Below the pieces are notes generated by a model, which ran no database searches, had not been told where the DNA came from, and was given only the letters and a program-made list of their open reading frames with translations. Of a DNA stretch of 64,000 bases, positions 33,776 through 43,070 are shown piece by piece (position 1 is the stretch's first letter; each line of letters opens with the position of its first letter). Source of the stretch: Polaribacter sp. BAL334. GTDB lineage: Bacteria > Bacteroidota > Bacteroidia > Flavobacteriales > Flavobacteriaceae. The position numbers were made by a program, and so were the translations under genes. The stretch lies in contig NZ_JADWOV010000293.1 in NCBI RefSeq assembly GCF_015767435.1, positions 1 through 64,000 on the forward strand. The letters run 5' to 3'.

Positions 33776-34831
33776 TTAATTTAATTTGGAATAGAAAACG
33801 ATTTCGTTAAGTCCAATCTTATTTTTGAGGTCTTCTCCTACTACTTTTTCTAAAATTGAAACCAATTGATTGTCAATAATTTTATCAATATACTGATACG
33901 CAACATCCTTTTTGTTTGGATTTCTATGAATCACATCAAAGAACATTTTTTCATTATTTGGGATGTCAAAATACGATTCATACGATTCAAAAACATCATT
34001 TTTGGCAATGTGAAATAGTCCTTGTAAAATAGCATAAAACGTATATTCTCTAGAAAATTCTCGGTTGTAATCATCAGGAAAATGACCGGATTCAATCAAA
34101 ATGGTATTGTAGCCCAATTTCTGAAAATTATCTCCTGTTGCTGTGGGATAAAATTCGTCTGTATATCTTCCTACGAAATTTGGAATGATTTGTTGCAGCA
34201 ATGCATTCATGGCTACAATTACATTCATGGTCTGAATTCTGCCTTGAGTAATAGCTCTTGAAACTTCTTCAGAAGGTGCTAAAAATGAAATCGTTGCAGG
34301 ATTTTTTGTGCCTTCAACTCCGAAAATAGTCCGTTGATCATGCAAATTAAAACAAAAGTGAGGCTTGAAATCGTCCAAAGTTTGTCGTAATAATTGACTT
34401 TCAATGGCAAGTTTATCTAATGCGTCTCTATTCAAATCAATAGAATTTGCATTTATTCGGGTGTAAACTTCAGAACCATCAGGATTTAACATCGGGATAA
34501 ATAATAAGGTACAATTGGTCAAAATTTCTTTCAATATGGGTTCATTGCTGTTTGAAAAACAATTGAACAAATCAAAAAGTGCTTTGGTCCCTGTACTTTC
34601 ATTTCCATGCATTTGCGACCATAACAAAATTCGTTTTTCGCCAGTCCCAATTTTTAATTTCATGATGGGTTTTTGCAGTTCAGAAAAACCAAGTTGCGAA
34701 ATTTGGAAAACGTTTTGATGCTTTTCAAAAAGGGATTGGATGTCTTTGAATTGAATCCACTTTCCAAAAAGAGCCAATTCTTTGTGCTGTTCAAAAAGCG
34801 ATTGTACAAAAGTTGAAGATAATATCGTCAC
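33776..34831 (-). CDS. M14-family zinc carboxypeptidase-like protein
   Basis: The 351 residues keep the M14 metallopeptidase pattern: zinc ligands His75 and Glu78 in SQMHGNESTGT and His164 in FNLHDQRT, substrate-binding Arg in SIDLNRD (near residue 135), and catalytic Glu247 in TILIESGHF. No signal peptide is seen, so it probably works in the cytoplasm on peptides or peptide-like amides; M14 enzymes of this type can also be succinylglutamate-desuccinylase-like. Its promoter region is shared with the divergent XRE gene. Confidence 0.85.
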   Translation of the reverse strand: MTILSSTFVQSLFEQHKELALFGKWIQFKDIQSLFEKHQNVFQISQLGFSELQKPIMKLKIGTGEKRILLWSQMHGNESTGTKALFDLFNCFSNSNEPILKEILTNCTLLFIPMLNPDGSEVYTRINANSIDLNRDALDKLAIESQLLRQTLDDFKPHFCFNLHDQRTIFGVEGTKNPATISFLAPSEEVSRAITQGRIQTMNVIVAMNALLQQIIPNFVGRYTDEFYPTATGDNFQKLGYNTILIESGHFPDDYNREFSREYTFYAILQGLFHIAKNDVFESYESYFDIPNNEKMFFDVIHRNPNKKDVAYQYIDKIIDNQLVSILEKVVGEDLKNKIGLNEIVFYSKLN

Positions 34832-34892
34832 TATAGTGTGTAATTATTTTTAGCAAAAATAATTGAATTCACATCAGTAAACAATTAAAATA

Positions 34893-34928
34893 TTACAAAT
34901 GTAAATTGAACAAATGTTACATTTGTAA
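34893..34928. promoter_or_regulatory. Paired TTACAWWTGTAA palindromes in a divergent promoter
   Basis: TTACAAATGTAA (34893-34904) and TTACATTTGTAA (34917-34928) are inverse copies. Each contains a -7 box TACATTTG, one on each strand. A third copy lies at 35149-35160, just before the XRE gene. They could be promoters, operators, or both. The rest of the 34832-35177 gap is AT-rich with no other feature. Confidence 0.5.
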
Positions 34929-35148
34929 ACATTGAGTTTGAATACAATTGTAATTTTTAATTGCATTCAAAAATTAAGATTGTAACAACAAAAAATACCG
35001 AATAAGATTTTACTATAAAAAGATTTTAAAAAACTATATATTACACTTATTCAGTATATTATATAACTTACATAAAGCTTTAATTAATGTTTAAAACATA
35101 ATTTAAAACTTTCTTTTAGATACCTCATTGCTGTTTCCTTTAATTGAA

Positions 35149-35160
35149 TTACATTTGTAA
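35149..35160 (+). promoter_or_regulatory. TTACATTTGTAA palindrome and -7 box before the XRE gene
   Basis: The palindrome covers TACATTTG, an exact -7 box, 17 bp before the ATG at 35178. Autoregulation by the XRE protein is possible because the same palindrome recurs in this divergent gap. Confidence 0.5.
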
Positions 35161-35177
35161 TAAACAAAAAAGTTACA

Positions 35178-35528
35178 ATGCTAAACAGTGATGAGTTTAC
35201 ACTTCGACTCAAAAAAATAATGGATTATTATGATTTATCTGCTGCTGTTTTTGCTGATAAAATAGGTGTTCAGCGTTCTAGTATCTCTCATTTGTTGTCT
35301 GGAAGAAACAAACCTAGTTTGGATTTCATCATGAAAATTACTTCCGTTTTTAAGGAAGTTGAACTCTATTGGTTGATTGACGGAAAAGGAACTTTCCCTA
35401 AAAATTCCCTGAGCACACTCCCCTCTTCTACTCCAACTTTTGGATCATCAAAGATTGATGAAGGGAAAAAAATACAACGAATTGTGGTCTTTTATTCGGA
35501 TGGTACTTTTGATGAGTATTTGAAATAG
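35178..35528 (+). CDS. XRE-family helix-turn-helix regulator
   Basis: Residues 7-65 of 116 form a typical HTH_3 domain (LRLKKIMDYYDLSAAVFADK, GVQRSSISHLLSGRNKPSLD). A linker rich in Ser/Pro/Thr follows, then a short C-terminal segment (KIQRIVVFYSDGTFDEYLK). This form is widespread and conserved in Flavobacteriia as a single gene. It is divergent from the M14 peptidase gene across a gap with three copies of TTACAWWTGTAA. Function unknown beyond DNA binding. Confidence 0.85.
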   Translation: MLNSDEFTLRLKKIMDYYDLSAAVFADKIGVQRSSISHLLSGRNKPSLDFIMKITSVFKEVELYWLIDGKGTFPKNSLSTLPSSTPTFGSSKIDEGKKIQRIVVFYSDGTFDEYLK

Positions 35529-35553
35529 TACCCAATTAAAACGGATGTTTATG

Positions 35554-35913
35554 TTAGGAAATTTGCTCTCCAAAGGTGAGTAAATTATGGTCAGGATCAA
35601 GCAATGAAAATTCTTTTTGACCCCAAGGTTTTGTTTGTAAATGCCCTGCTGGATGTATCTGGATTTGATTGTGCATCATTGATTGATAAAGCGCCTCAAT
35701 TCCCTTAGTCCGAATATAAACTTGTCCATAATTTTCTTTAGGGTCTAGTGTTTTGAACTCAAAAAAATGTATTTCAATAGTATTTTTTTTGACTAACAAG
35801 TAGCCTTCATAATCAGTACTTCCGATATCAACAAAACCCAATTGATTTATATAAAAATCTCTGGTTACAGCCTTATTGCGCATAGGAAGTTTTGGAATAA
35901 TTGATGTCATCAT
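35554..35913 (-). CDS. Glyoxalase/bleomycin-resistance (VOC) family protein
   Basis: The 119 residues form one VOC unit of two beta-alpha-beta-beta-beta modules: KAVTRDFYINQLGFVDIG, IEIHFFEF, VYIRTKGIEALYQSM, and the ending KPWGQKEFSLLDPDHNLLTF. This matches bleomycin-binding-type members, which bind drugs or metabolites as dimers. The metal-ligand pattern of true glyoxalase I is not evident. It starts at one of two adjacent ATGs. A neighbouring acetyltransferase gene is on the same strand. Confidence 0.85.
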   Translation of the reverse strand: MMTSIIPKLPMRNKAVTRDFYINQLGFVDIGSTDYEGYLLVKKNTIEIHFFEFKTLDPKENYGQVYIRTKGIEALYQSMMHNQIQIHPAGHLQTKPWGQKEFSLLDPDHNLLTFGEQIS

Positions 35914-35963
35914 ATTTTATTTATTTACAAAGAGGATTATTTGTGTTGAAAATAGCAATTCAT

Positions 35964-36566
35964 TTACTGCTTATTGCTGATTTTTTCTTTGAGCGTTTGT
36001 TTCACAGTTTTGTGCCATTCATCTGAAAGAATACTCAAAACAATACTGTCGCGTCTTTTTCCATTGGGTTTATAGGTATTGCTTCTCAAAACGCCCTCAA
36101 CAATACAGCCAATACTTTTCATGGCATTGATACTTCTTGTATTTTCATTGTCTGCTCTAAACTCTACCCTTTCCATTTTCAGTACTTCAAAAGCAAATTC
36201 TAAAAGCAAATATTTACAATTTTTGTTGATTCCTGTGCCTTGAAAATCTTTTCCATACCAAGTAAATCCAAGTTGTAGGGTTGCATTCTCTATTTGAACA
36301 TCATAAAATCTTGTGCTGCCTGCATATTGATTTTTGCGCTTGTCAAATACTAAGAAAGGATATGAATTGCTGTTTTTTCTACTTTCTATTGCCTTTTCAA
36401 TATATACTTTCATCTTATCAGGAGAATTTGCCTGAATCAATGAGTACGTCCATAAATCAGGTTCGTTGATGGCAAAATCAACTAACTTTTCATAGTCTTC
36501 TATTTTCAAAGGTGTCAATCTCACTGCATTATTTTCAAGAATGTATTCTTTTTGAAAGTCAATCAT
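35964..36566 (-). CDS. GNAT acetyltransferase, RimJ/RimL type
   Basis: The 200-residue protein follows the RimJ/RimL pattern: VRLTPLKIEDYEKLVDFA near the start, QLGFTWYGKDFQGTGINKNC (acetyl-CoA binding), and VEFRADNENTRSINAMKSIG then EGVLRSN near the end. Such enzymes acetylate N-termini of ribosomal proteins or small molecules; this one's substrate is unknown. It lies 51 bp upstream of the VOC gene on the same strand. Confidence 0.9.
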   Translation of the reverse strand: MIDFQKEYILENNAVRLTPLKIEDYEKLVDFAINEPDLWTYSLIQANSPDKMKVYIEKAIESRKNSNSYPFLVFDKRKNQYAGSTRFYDVQIENATLQLGFTWYGKDFQGTGINKNCKYLLLEFAFEVLKMERVEFRADNENTRSINAMKSIGCIVEGVLRSNTYKPNGKRRDSIVLSILSDEWHKTVKQTLKEKISNKQ

Positions 36567-36612
36567 TATTAATTTTGTTTGATATGTATTTTAATTTTTG
36601 TGGAAACTTATT

Positions 36613-36891
36613 TTAGGTGGAGGAAATTCTAATTTTTAAGCGTTTGGATAGTTTTTTGAAGTGGTTGTGCAACAGTTGAATAATACCTCTTTTTAAAAAA
36701 ACGTAAATTGGCAGAGTTAGAATTAATAAAATTCCGATTACTTTAGTCAAATCAGTCAGTATAAATCGTCCACCTTTCCACTCCATAGTTTCTGTTTTAC
36801 TTTCAGTAATTTCAATTCCGCTATATATAAATAATAAAAATAGAATTATAATTAAAATCAGAAAAATCAGATTGAAATATGCTTTTTTCAT
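36613..36891 (-). CDS. Small two-helix membrane protein of unknown function
   Basis: With the start at the internal ATG (MKKAYFNLIFLILIIIL) the protein has 92 residues: one membrane helix at 6-24, a short loop with ESKTETMEWKGGRF, a second helix near 55-72, and a basic tail (HFKKLSKRLKIRI). An upstream in-frame ATG at 36945 would add 18 charged residues before the first helix and is less likely. No family is recognised. Confidence 0.5.
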   Translation of the reverse strand: MKKAYFNLIFLILIIILFLLFIYSGIEITESKTETMEWKGGRFILTDLTKVIGILLILTLPIYVFLKRGIIQLLHNHFKKLSKRLKIRISST

Positions 36892-36992
36892 AGTTTTCTT
36901 AAAAGACGCTAAAGGTTTACGTATATGAAACCTTCGATAACCCACTGACTGCCAAATGTTTTTTATATAAGTTTTTATATGCTGACATTTTA

Positions 36993-37727
36993 TTAGGGTA
37001 TAACAAATGCCACCGAACTAACTGAAGCCATATTCAAATTAGGGAAAACATTCCTTCCTAAATTTGGATCATAATATTCGTTGCTCCAAAATGAATCACC
37101 ATAAACTTTCACATTTACAGTCTGTCCCGATGAAAAACCAGCTTTGGTTAAATCATTTTGTGATAAAATTATTTGATAAGGATTTATTTGTGAAATAAGT
37201 CCCAAAGAATAATAGGTGTAGGATTCATTACTAACATTTGAATCCATGTCAAGAAAATACCGAATATACCGGCGGTTGCCATTATTTCCTGCAGGATTAG
37301 TTGTAACTGAAATTATAATATTATTTCCACTGACGTTTGCTTCAAGGTTTGTTATTTGCGTAGTAGAAATTTTTCCTAATGACGGTGTGTTTAGAATTGC
37401 TGTTGCACTGTTTAGATGTTCAATGTTAACTTTTTTAAATGTTCCAAACCCTAATTTCTCATAGACAATAGTATAGGTTCCAAAAGGTACATCTATTAAA
37501 GTGAATTTCCCATTAACATCTGTTATTGCTGAAATAGAAGGTGTTACTCCTTCTACCTTTACTTTCATATTAGAATTGTCAACTTGTGTTATTCCTTCGT
37601 CGTACAAATTGACAGATCCAGTAATGTTTGCTTTTGTAATTGGGTCAGGCTGTGAGTCTTTATCTTCACTGCAGGAATTGATTACTAAAAAAACTAGTAA
37701 GCTAAAAGTCAAATGTTTTAATTTCAT
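36993..37727 (-). CDS. Lipoprotein with carboxypeptidase-regulatory-like domain
   Basis: The 244-residue protein is a lipoprotein (Cys19 in VINSCSED). It has one carboxypeptidase regulatory-like beta-sandwich at residues 32-110 (ITGSVNLYDEGIT, TDVNGKFTLIDVPFGTYTIV, YEKLGFGTFKK), then a fibronectin-like beta region to the end. Such proteins are usually surface-exposed binding or structural modules. It appears to be a single gene with no functional neighbours. Confidence 0.75.
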   Translation of the reverse strand: MKLKHLTFSLLVFLVINSCSEDKDSQPDPITKANITGSVNLYDEGITQVDNSNMKVKVEGVTPSISAITDVNGKFTLIDVPFGTYTIVYEKLGFGTFKKVNIEHLNSATAILNTPSLGKISTTQITNLEANVSGNNIIISVTTNPAGNNGNRRYIRYFLDMDSNVSNESYTYYSLGLISQINPYQIILSQNDLTKAGFSSGQTVNVKVYGDSFWSNEYYDPNLGRNVFPNLNMASVSSVAFVIP

Positions 37728-37855
37728 AATTTTAGGATTTTGTATATTACGTGTTTGTACAAAGTTAGTTGCGTTGTTTAAGCACTAAATTTAATAAATA
37801 AAAACTGACAAAGAAAATCCGCGAGGATTTTCGTAAGTAAGCAAAAAGCAAGCAA

Positions 37856-38545
37856 TTAATTTTGTACGGTGTTGGCAACTGTTTTTAATCTTTTAGTTAA
37901 TTCCTCTATTGTCATTCGTTGAACTATATTGTTAACATTTGCACTTATAATTTCTATATTTTCTAATTTCAAAGTAATTAATTCAGATTGTTCTTTTAAT
38001 TCGAGTAAAGATTCATTCTTTTGGATTTTTATAAGTTTTGTGTCAAACCTTTTTTTCAAAGTTATGATTCCATTTTCATTCAACAATTCAAAACCAGCGT
38101 AATCAATTAATCTTTTTATTCCGTTTAAGAATTTAATTCCTAATATTCCAATTGATATTAATCCAACTTGAATTATAAGAGATAAAATATCAAATTCATT
38201 ATCGCTTAAGAAATAACTAATTATTCCAACTATTCCATAAAATCCAATTATGCAAAACAGTATTCCTAAAATAATTGCAATGAAGTCAATAAGTATGGCT
38301 TTTGTAGTTCTTTGTATTCTTATATAATTTCCAATATTTACAAATTCTAATCCTAGATTTTTCAAATATTCTAGATTTTTAATTTCTAATAGTTTTTTAT
38401 TTATTGAATTCTCCAATTCTGAAATATTTGTTTGAAGATTTCTTTTCTTAAATTCAACTTGTAATTTAAGTTGAGATTCAAAAGTCAGACTTTTTTGATT
38501 TTTCGAAAGTTCAATTAATTCGTTAATGTTTTTTTGTGTGTACAT
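37856..38545 (-). CDS. Two-helix membrane protein with coiled-coil flanks, unknown
   Basis: The 229 residues start with a helical segment (KNINELIELSKNQKSLTFES), a coiled coil up to residue 70, two membrane helices near 85-140 (IDFIAIILGILFCIIGFYG and LIIQVGLISIGILGIKFL), and a soluble C-terminus with another coiled coil. No known family is recognised. The helix pair with cytoplasmic arms could scaffold other proteins. It faces the repeat-rich gap 38546-39505. Confidence 0.5.
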   Translation of the reverse strand: MYTQKNINELIELSKNQKSLTFESQLKLQVEFKKRNLQTNISELENSINKKLLEIKNLEYLKNLGLEFVNIGNYIRIQRTTKAILIDFIAIILGILFCIIGFYGIVGIISYFLSDNEFDILSLIIQVGLISIGILGIKFLNGIKRLIDYAGFELLNENGIITLKKRFDTKLIKIQKNESLLELKEQSELITLKLENIEIISANVNNIVQRMTIEELTKRLKTVANTVQN

Positions 38546-38945
38546 AGTTTTTCTTTAATAGTTGCCAACTAGTTTATATACGCAAATTTATGTAACTTTT
38601 TATAAAAACAACAGTCGCTAATTCAGCCCCCAAAATACAAATAAATCAAATATCATGTACATCAGTACTGCAAATACATGAAAAATATTGTAAAAAAGCA
38701 ATTCTTTCCTACACCATTTTCAATACAGGAATTCCTTATTGCCATCTTGTTTTAATTTAGGAAATAGCTTGATAATTTGGTATTGTAATGCCATAAGTTT
38801 GTTTTTAATATACGATACTGAAGTTCTTGCTACTCCCTTCCAAGGCAACTGCCATTGCGTACTGAGGCAACTGCTAGCGCATACCGTGGCAAGTACCCAA
38901 TAGTTCTAAAATTAGTCTATAAATATAGTACAATTACTTTGAACT

Positions 38946-38979
38946 AATACTACAACTTCTCTGGAGAAATTGTAGTATT
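38946..38979. repeat. Hairpin AATACTACAA.../...TTGTAGTATT
   Basis: AATACTACAACTTCTC, loop TG, GAGAAATTGTAGTATT: 15 of 16 bases pair. It is in a noncoding gap with other palindromes. The remaining 38546-38945 stretch holds no credible gene. Confidence 0.75.
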
Positions 38980-38991
38980 TATAGGTAGTTG

Positions 38992-39044
38992 CCTCAGTGC
39001 CCGATTGCAATTGGGCACTGAGGGAATAGCAGTTGGGCACTGAG
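38992..39044. repeat. Nested GGGCACTGAGG palindromes
   Basis: CCTCAGTGCCC (38992-39002), 10-nt centre GATTGCAATT, GGGCACTGAGG (39013-39023), and a further direct copy GGGCACTGAGG at 39034-39044. The region is GC-richer than its surroundings and precedes the 160-bp tandem array. Confidence 0.75.
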
Positions 39045-39061
39045 GTGCTAGCAACTTTTGT

Positions 39062-39415
39062 GTGGGAGTTCAAGATTTTGGATTCAAGGTTCAAGTTTTC
39101 GGGATTGTAAAGTGAATTTAAGGTTCAGAAATTCAATGCTATTCTTCATTCAAATCAATTTAAAATTGATTCTCATCCTAAAATTCCATCAAAAAAACTC
39201 AACATCCGTGAATTCGTGGTGGTGGGAGTTCAAGATTTAGGATTCAAAATTCAAAGTTTTCGGGATTGTAAAGTGAATTTAAGGTTCAGAAATTCAATGT
39301 TATTCTTCATTCATATCAATTGAAAATTGATTCTCATCCGTGAAAATCCATCAAAAAAAACTCAACATCCGTGAATTCGTGGTGGTGGGAGTTCAAGATT
39401 TAGGGTTCAAAATTC
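39062..39415 (+). repeat. 160-bp tandem repeat array, two units plus a partial third
   Basis: GTGGGAGTTCAAGATTT starts at 39062, 39222 and 39385 (periods 160 and 163). Each unit ends ATCCGTGAATTCGTGGTG. The same family is present in reverse orientation at 9448-9662. Confidence 0.85.
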
Positions 39416-39430
39416 AAAAATTTTAAAACA

Positions 39431-39464
39431 GAAACGCCTGTTACAAGATTGTAACAGACGTTTC
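39431..39464 (-). terminator. Terminator of the TonB-receptor operon
   Basis: GAAACGCCTGTTACA (39431-39445), loop AGAT, TGTAACAGACGTTTC (39450-39464) pair with one mismatch. On the minus strand the stem is followed by TGTTTT. It lies 42 bp after the receptor stop. Confidence 0.75.
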
Positions 39465-39505
39465 ACCCAACCAAAACTAATCAAACAATGATTACTTTTT
39501 ATATG

Positions 39506-41734
39506 TTAAAATTGACAAACAATGGAAAGTTTTGCAAAAAATGGTGTTCCTGGTGTAAAATGAATTTCTTCTACGGAATTTACCTCATTTTGCAATCTTG
39601 ATTCCGTAGCAAACTGTGTTTCGTTCCAAGCTACATTGAAAAGATTTTCTACTGAAACCCCAATAGTCGTATTTTTTAAATGATAATTCAAGTTGATGTC
39701 ACTCACAAAATATCCTTTTGCAACAATGCTATTGTCTTCATTGGCTGGTCTATCACCCAAATATCGATAATTGAAACTTCCAGAAAAATTGCCTTTTTGT
39801 GTCATTGACAATCCTCCTGCCAAGGTAAAATTGGGTGCTAAGGGAATAAAATCTTCTCCCGAAATTGCTTCCAAACTTCTAGCTTTGGTTACAGTAGCAT
39901 CTGAAGTGAAAAATAAATGATCAGTCAATTGATAACGCAAACCTACATCCAATCCAAATCTTTCTGATTTTCCAGATGGTTCTACAATTCCTGCATCGCC
40001 CACATACACAAATTCTTCTTCGGAAAATAAATACCAAGCTGCAGTGTTTATGACTAGATTTTTAGAAGGTTTCCAGATGTTTCCGAAATCCAAACCATAG
40101 GCTCTTGGCAAAATTTTGTCTGCATTTTGTTGTAAAACTACTCTTGCATCATTGGAATGAAACCCAATTCCTGATTTTAAAAACCATTGCATATTGTCAT
40201 TAGGTGTGTAAAAAAAGTTCAATTTTGGATTTACGATTGACTTCGTATTTGACAAGGTTTCATAATTGGTACTCAACGCATCATTGTATAAAAATTTGAA
40301 ATAGTCAAAACGAACTGCTGGTGCAATTTTCCATTTTCCCAACTCGAAAGTGGCATTGTAAAAAGCATACGCATTGGTTTGCTGGATATCACCTAATTGA
40401 ATGTTTTGAAGAATTTCTGTTCTATTTTTAGTACTTGCTAATTGATTTCCTAAGCTGTTATCAAATCGAAAACCAATGCCTTTATTGATGGTCGTTTCTG
40501 TTTTTCCATTGTCAATTATATCCGTAAACTGCACATTCATCCCAAAAATATCACGCTCTTCAAACTGTTTTATTTGATCACCATCTACCGGATTTTCTAG
40601 GAAAAAAGTAAAATTGGAAAACAATTCAAAATTGTAATTGCTATAAAATGCATTTGCTTTCATGAACGAATTGTCTGCCAATGTTTTTTGCAATTGCACA
40701 TTGATATTTGAACGAGAAGTCTTTCCTCCTTCTGTGTCATCAATCGCTCCAAATCTTGTAATCATTCCATTATCAACAGCTCTTTGCGGAATTTGTCCTG
40801 ATGCATCCCATCTGCTTGTAAAATGCGACGTTGTAAAAGTCAACTTGTCTGAACCATTTAAATAGGTATTGTATTTGGCAAACAAATTCAATCTATTAAA
40901 GTTTTGAGGGGATTCAAAAGGGCCATCCGTTTCTATATATTCCACTGCCACATACGCATCATCTTTGCTGTTGTGTTCTAATAAATTGAACATTCCTAGA
41001 GTTCTGAATGAATTGAAATCTCCATAACCTACTGAAACAGTATTTGTTGGAAGGCTATTTTTAGTATCAAAACTCACATAACCAGCAGTGTTAAAATCTC
41101 CTTGATTGGCATAATAAGGTCCTTTGCCAAAATCTATTTTCTGAATCGTTTCAGGGATGATAAAATGCAAATCGCTATACCCTTGACCATGTGCATGCGA
41201 AACCATGTTGATAGGCATGCCATCTACTGATAACGTAATATCTGTTCCATGATCAATGTCAAAACCGCGCAAAAAAATCTGTTCTGCTTTTCCTCCTCCT
41301 GCATGTTGACCTATGAATAATCCTGGTACTTTTCGCAGAATTTCTTGAGAATTGTTAACAGGATTTAATTCCAAATCAATACGAGCAATGGTTTTCAAAG
41401 CATCTTTTTCTTTGCCAATAATAAGTTCATCTAACTGAAAAACATTGGTTTCTAAGGTAATTTGAATGCCTTCCTGCAATTGATTTTCAGTGATGATGAT
41501 AGTGGCTTTTTTAAATCCTAATATCCCAATTTCCAGTTGATTTCCAACCACTGTTTTTTCTAAGATAAAATTTCCATTACTGTCTGTATGTGTATGTGAA
41601 TTGGTGTTTGTGTTGAAAACATAGGCGTTTTCTATAGGTTGATTCATGACATCCAAAACACGTCCTTTGAGTTGTTGTGCAATTGCCGAAAATGTACTGA
41701 CAAATAAGGCAATTAAAAAAATACTTTTTTTCAT
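39506..41734 (-). CDS. TonB-dependent outer-membrane receptor
   Basis: The 742-residue protein has a signal peptide, a carboxypeptidase-regulatory-like domain at 20-100 (LKGRVLDVMNQPIENAYVFN), a plug domain at about 115-220 (LRKVPGLFIGQHAGGGKAEQ, FLRGFDIDHGTDITLSVDG), and a beta barrel ending in an aromatic residue (KLSIVCQF). The barrel segment has FGLDVGLRYQLTDHLFFTSD. Such receptors import metal chelates or other ligands with TonB energy. The substrate is not known. It is the last gene of an operon with a TPR lipoprotein and two DUF4331 proteins. Confidence 0.9.
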   Translation of the reverse strand: MKKSIFLIALFVSTFSAIAQQLKGRVLDVMNQPIENAYVFNTNTNSHTHTDSNGNFILEKTVVGNQLEIGILGFKKATIIITENQLQEGIQITLETNVFQLDELIIGKEKDALKTIARIDLELNPVNNSQEILRKVPGLFIGQHAGGGKAEQIFLRGFDIDHGTDITLSVDGMPINMVSHAHGQGYSDLHFIIPETIQKIDFGKGPYYANQGDFNTAGYVSFDTKNSLPTNTVSVGYGDFNSFRTLGMFNLLEHNSKDDAYVAVEYIETDGPFESPQNFNRLNLFAKYNTYLNGSDKLTFTTSHFTSRWDASGQIPQRAVDNGMITRFGAIDDTEGGKTSRSNINVQLQKTLADNSFMKANAFYSNYNFELFSNFTFFLENPVDGDQIKQFEERDIFGMNVQFTDIIDNGKTETTINKGIGFRFDNSLGNQLASTKNRTEILQNIQLGDIQQTNAYAFYNATFELGKWKIAPAVRFDYFKFLYNDALSTNYETLSNTKSIVNPKLNFFYTPNDNMQWFLKSGIGFHSNDARVVLQQNADKILPRAYGLDFGNIWKPSKNLVINTAAWYLFSEEEFVYVGDAGIVEPSGKSERFGLDVGLRYQLTDHLFFTSDATVTKARSLEAISGEDFIPLAPNFTLAGGLSMTQKGNFSGSFNYRYLGDRPANEDNSIVAKGYFVSDINLNYHLKNTTIGVSVENLFNVAWNETQFATESRLQNEVNSVEEIHFTPGTPFFAKLSIVCQF

Positions 41735-41743
41735 ATTGATTTC

Positions 41744-43033
41744 TTATAGTTTGGAGATTATTTTGGCAGTATTAGGTCCTAATTCAAAGCTACTTTCTTT
41801 CAAATCGGCAATTAATAAACTTGCTTCTTGATTTCGATTGTTTGCTTTTAAAATCTGCACTGCATGAAATAATAATTCGGGTTCAAAAGTATGGGGAATT
41901 ACCTGTTTTTCTATAATAGTTAACGCTTTTTTAACATCGCCATTTTTAAAGTAAGACCAAGCCAGCAAATCAAACGATTGTGCTGTGGGACGCTCTTTTA
42001 CTTCTCTTTTTGCAATTTCTATAGCTTCTTTTATAGTAGATGTATTTTCAGCCAATAAAAGAACGTTGTATTTTGCATACATGGCACCGTATTTTTCATT
42101 GTTTACTGCTGTAAAATACTGTTTGATATGTTGTTCTTTTTCTGCAAAATTCCCTGAATATTCTGCTATTTCTGCTTTCAGTAAATGCAAATCAGGTGCC
42201 ATGGTTTCTTGTTCGATAGCTGCTAAAATGGCTAAAGATTTAGCAGGATTTTTTTCGTGTGAAAATACAATCCAAGCAATTCCTTTTTTAGCATAACTAT
42301 TATTTGGATTGATGTTCAAGGCTTTTAAATACGATTGATAGGCTTCTTGCAATCTCCCAGCATGACCATAATAATCACCCAAATTGGTGTGTGCCCATTC
42401 TAACAATTCAGGTTTGTTTGAATTTTCAATTCTTTGCAACGCCTTTTCTAAATAGTTGATGGCACTGTCTAAATTTCCAATGGCATCGCTAAATTTTGAA
42501 ATTCGGATCAAATATTCAAAGCTGTTAAAATCTTTTACTTTGGATAAATATGCCTCTGCTTTTGAAGTATTTCCCAATTCTAAGTACACATCAATCAATT
42601 GAAATTCTGTCAATTGAAGATTTTCGCCATTCTTTTCAGCTTTTAACAGTAACTCTAAAGCTTCTTTAAATCGGTGTTGTGAAACGTAATTTCTTGCCAA
42701 ACTGCGCAAATATCCTGCATTATCATAATTCGTTTTTTCATTTGCTTGCAACAATTTAGTTTCTGCTTCTTTAAGATAGTTGATATTTCCTGTGATGGAA
42801 AACAAGTGTGTATTTGCTGAAGCTATTTTTTGCAAATACGGATATTGATTGGGAGTTGCTTCTAATTTTGTTGTCCAGAATTCCAATTCTTTTTGAGCAT
42901 TTTCTAACGAAATATTTTCAGTAACGTTTAAATATGCTGCATATTCTTTTGGGTCTGTGATTTGCTGTTGCGTGTTTTTTGAACAGCTAACGACTATCAA
43001 TAAGAGTCCTAAGATGAATGAGGTTGTTTTCAT
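41744..43033 (-). CDS. TPR-repeat lipoprotein
   Basis: A 429-residue lipoprotein (Cys17 in LIVVSCSKN) built of helix-turn-helix TPR units. The clearest are WAHTNLGDYYGHAGRLQEAY and YQSYLKALNINPNNSYAKKG near residues 208-250. TPR proteins scaffold protein complexes; here it could support the outer-membrane receptor encoded 9 bp downstream. A strong hairpin separates it from the DUF4331 genes upstream. Confidence 0.85.
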   Translation of the reverse strand: MKTTSFILGLLLIVVSCSKNTQQQITDPKEYAAYLNVTENISLENAQKELEFWTTKLEATPNQYPYLQKIASANTHLFSITGNINYLKEAETKLLQANEKTNYDNAGYLRSLARNYVSQHRFKEALELLLKAEKNGENLQLTEFQLIDVYLELGNTSKAEAYLSKVKDFNSFEYLIRISKFSDAIGNLDSAINYLEKALQRIENSNKPELLEWAHTNLGDYYGHAGRLQEAYQSYLKALNINPNNSYAKKGIAWIVFSHEKNPAKSLAILAAIEQETMAPDLHLLKAEIAEYSGNFAEKEQHIKQYFTAVNNEKYGAMYAKYNVLLLAENTSTIKEAIEIAKREVKERPTAQSFDLLAWSYFKNGDVKKALTIIEKQVIPHTFEPELLFHAVQILKANNRNQEASLLIADLKESSFELGPNTAKIISKL

Positions 43034-43070
43034 GAGTTGGGTTGGTTTTGGGTTGTTTGTTTTTTAAAAT

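Noticed and set aside
38730..38815. Short minus-strand peptide MALQYQIIKLFPKLKQ... as a gene fragment
   Set aside because: Only about 20 codons before a stop, without a recognisable relative; could be chance.
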